Notes under the pieces: model-generated
Seen by the model: the letters and a program-made list of their open reading frames with translations, nothing else
What the model was told of the DNA's origin: nothing
The model's database searches: none
Shown: one piece after another, positions 4,260 to 5,736 of the stretch
Layout: the number at the start of each line of letters is the position of its first letter
Numbering within the stretch: the first letter of the stretch is position 1
Translations under genes and position numbers: made by a program
Assembly (NCBI GenBank): GCA_027066595.1
Contig: JAMONG010000269.1
Span: 1 to 5,736, forward strand
DNA: 5,736 nt
Origin: Sulfurovum sp.
GTDB lineage: Bacteria; Campylobacterota; Campylobacteria; Campylobacterales; Sulfurovaceae
Reading direction: 5' to 3'

Positions 4260-5507
4260 ATGGATTTAAGTAAAGAAATATACATCCCAAAACCAAGCCC
4301 ACATGACCCAGATAATAACGGACACTTCGGTAGCGTAGAGAACGGACAAGTAGGCTTTGGTGGTCGCTTTGTACCAGAGACACTTATGCCAGCACTCGAG
4401 CAACTTCGCCTTGACTATGAAGCAGTACGTTTTGACAAAGATTTTTGGTCTGAGGTGGACTACTACTACAAAAACTACGTAGGTCGCCCCTCAGCACTCT
4501 ACTTTGCAGAAAACATCTCTAAAGAGCTAGATGCCAAAGTCTACCTCAAACGTGAAGACCTTAACCACACAGGTGCACACAAGATAAACCACTGTGTCGC
4601 TCAGGCAGTTCTCGCTAAACGTTTAGGTAAAAAGAAAATCATTGCAGAGACGGGTGCAGGACAGCATGGTGTGGCTACTGCTACTGTTGCCGCTCTCTTT
4701 GGCTTAGAATGTGAAGTTTTTATGGGTGCTAAAGATGTTGCCCGTCAAGAGCTTAATGTATTTCGTATGAAACTACTTGGTGCTAAAGTACACGCCGTAG
4801 AGAGTGGAAGCCGTACACTAAAAGATGCGATGAACGATGCCATCAGACACTGGGTAACCAACGCACGTGACACCTACTACCTCATAGGTACAGTCGCAGG
4901 TCCGCACCCCTACCCTATGATGGTACGTGACATACAAAGTATCATCGGCTGGGAAGCCAAAGAACAACTTGACGTTGTTGAAGGTTGTCTGCCTGACAAA
5001 GTCATCGCATGTATCGGTGGTGGGTCAAATGCCCTTGGTGTTTTTAACCACTTCTTGCAAGATGAAAGCGTAGAGTGCATCGGTATAGAAGCTGGTGGAG
5101 AAGGACTCGATGGTAAACATGGTTGTTCTTTAGAAAAAGGAAGCCCCGGTGTACTACACGGACAACTCAGCTACCTACTCCAAGATGAAGATGGACAAAT
5201 ACAAGAAGCCCACTCCATATCTGCAGGTCTAGACTACCCCGGCATAGGCCCTGAGCATGCATTTTTAAGTGATGAAAACATCGTTACTTATGACCATGTC
5301 ACTGATGATGAAGCGATGGACGCCTTTGTATGGCTAAGTCAAGCAGAAGGAATCATCCCTGCATTTGAGTCTTCACATGCCATAGCCTACTTAAAGAAGA
5401 TGAAACCTGAAGATATTAAGGGTAAGACTATTTTAGTTAATCTCTCAGGACGTGGAGATAAAGATATGATACAAGCGAAAGATATACTTAAAGAGCAGTT
5501 TGAGTAG
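4260..5507 (+). CDS. trpB: Tryptophan synthase beta chain
   Basis: This complete 415-residue PLP enzyme joins indole and L-serine to give L-tryptophan, the last step of tryptophan synthesis, normally in an alpha2-beta2 complex with TrpA. Visible landmarks are [15 protein letters not shown] (32-46), NHTGAHKIN (102-110) with the Schiff-base lysine K108, and [13 protein letters not shown] (129-141) with catalytic E130. They continue with the phosphate-binding loop GGGSNALG (253-260), and NLSGRGDKD (394-402) with S396 at the pyridine nitrogen. This is the ordinary TrpB1 type, not TrpB2. The N terminus ([20 protein letters not shown]) is some 15-20 residues longer than in E. coli TrpB. The start is ATG at 4260 with GAAGAG about 6 nt upstream and TATAAT at 4226-4231. 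No trpA or other trp gene lies next to it in the window: a TRIC gene is divergent upstream and a repeat element follows, so it looks like a stand-alone trpB. Confidence 0.97.
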   Translation: MDLSKEIYIPKPSPHDPDNNGHFGSVENGQVGFGGRFVPETLMPALEQLRLDYEAVRFDKDFWSEVDYYYKNYVGRPSALYFAENISKELDAKVYLKREDLNHTGAHKINHCVAQAVLAKRLGKKKIIAETGAGQHGVATATVAALFGLECEVFMGAKDVARQELNVFRMKLLGAKVHAVESGSRTLKDAMNDAIRHWVTNARDTYYLIGTVAGPHPYPMMVRDIQSIIGWEAKEQLDVVEGCLPDKVIACIGGGSNALGVFNHFLQDESVECIGIEAGGEGLDGKHGCSLEKGSPGVLHGQLSYLLQDEDGQIQEAHSISAGLDYPGIGPEHAFLSDENIVTYDHVTDDEAMDAFVWLSQAEGIIPAFESSHAIAYLKKMKPEDIKGKTILVNLSGRGDKDMIQAKDILKEQFE

Positions 5508-5528
5508 ATACATGAAAAAGTAACCTTC

Positions 5529-5635
5529 GTAGGTGTGACTATGTCACACGTCAAATCCCACATTAAATTATTAGGTAGTCCAAATATTATCTTTCATTTA
5601 TATATCCTCTTGTTGTGTGACATGGTCACACCTAC
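5529..5635. repeat. REP/BIME-like element: two palindromic units in inverted orientation
   Basis: The left unit (5529-5549) and the reverse complement of the right unit (5615-5635) are 21 bp long and differ at one base. Each begins GTAGGTGTGAC and is itself a palindrome: GTGTGAC-TAT-GTCACAC on the left and GTGTGAC-ATG-GTCACAC on the right. The 65-bp spacer is AT-rich and non-coding. The transcript could fold as two local hairpins or one long 21-bp hairpin. It starts 21 nt after the trpB stop and may end or protect that mRNA. The form is that of REP/BIME or a small non-autonomous mobile element. Confidence 0.65.
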
Positions 5636-5736
5636 AAAATATTTTAAAATAAAAATTTTATAATGTAGAAGAAGGTAGTGGAGAAGAGAGACTTAACCTC
5701 TCCCATTTCTCTTTTGTCTTATTTGCTCTTTGGTTT
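5636..5736. other. AT-rich then purine/pyrimidine-biased tail, no supported gene
   Basis: After the repeat element comes an AT-only stretch (5636-5664) ending in TATAAT (5659-5664) on +. A purine-rich run follows (5667-5690), then a pyrimidine-rich one. GAGAG (5686-5690) and CTCTC (5698-5702) can form a short stem followed by T-rich sequence on +, a weak terminator at best. Short frames run off the window edge on both strands: on - with stops at 5658-5660 and 5693-5695, and on + from a GTG at 5678. None can be supported from so few codons. Confidence 0.3.

Noticed and set aside
4204..4383. Sixty-codon N-terminal extension of the TRIC gene into the trpB region
   Set aside because: It is antisense to the conserved start of trpB, covers the trpB promoter, and the ATG at 4201-4203 has its own AGGAGG upstream and fits TRIC family length.
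5534..5549. CRP-like site TGTGA-N5-TCACA after trpB
   Set aside because: The spacing is 5, not 6, it occurs twice as part of matched 21-bp units, and no start codon lies suitably downstream; a repeat element explains it better.
5658..5736. Possible C-terminal end of a - strand gene, or start of a + strand gene, at the right window edge
   Set aside because: Only 13-25 codons are visible in each frame and no family motif is recognisable, so none can be preferred.

Overview
The window is AT-rich, densely packed bacterial DNA. Its AT-only promoters with a good -10 and poor -35, and its set of small globins, PsiE, TRIC and YcxB membrane proteins beside trpB, suggest a free-living Campylobacterota bacterium (Sulfurimonas/Sulfurovum/Arcobacter type). 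That placement comes from gene style and recalled protein families, not from a search. No tRNA, rRNA, CRISPR array, transposase or phage gene is visible.

Layout, left to right. (1) 1-288 (+) is the C-terminal end of a carboxylesterase-type alpha/beta hydrolase cut by the window edge. (2) 298-1938 (-) is a same-strand haem cluster. In transcription order it holds a single-domain haemoglobin of the Vgb/Cgb/flavohaemoglobin type, a small two-helix DUF2798 membrane protein overlapping its end, and a protoglobin sensor domain fused to a four-helix PsiE-like membrane domain. A near-consensus FNR/DNR-type box lies upstream of the haemoglobin at exactly the class II activation distance from a candidate -10. 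(3) 2054-2545 (-) is a small exported protein made of two copies of a Cys-framed helical repeat, preceded by roughly 21-bp direct repeats in its promoter. (4) 2660-2992 (-) is a conserved-looking 110-residue protein of unknown function, divergent from (5) 3084-3569 (+), a YcxB-family membrane protein. The two appear to share one symmetrical -10 region. (6) 3562-4203 (-) is a TRIC/YicG-family cation channel whose 3' end overlaps the YcxB gene and contains that gene's terminator. (7) 4260-5507 (+) is a complete trpB, divergent from the TRIC gene, with no trpA in the window. (8) 5508-5736 has no supported gene but contains a REP/BIME-like element: two 21-bp palindromic units facing each other.

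How it fits together: the haem cluster is the most interesting part. Two unrelated globin families lie in one probable transcription unit under a likely oxygen- or NO-responsive Crp/Fnr regulator, which suggests NO or O2 detoxification (haemoglobin) coupled to gas sensing at the membrane (protoglobin-PsiE). The remaining genes look like independent single-gene units packed with very short or negative intergenic gaps.
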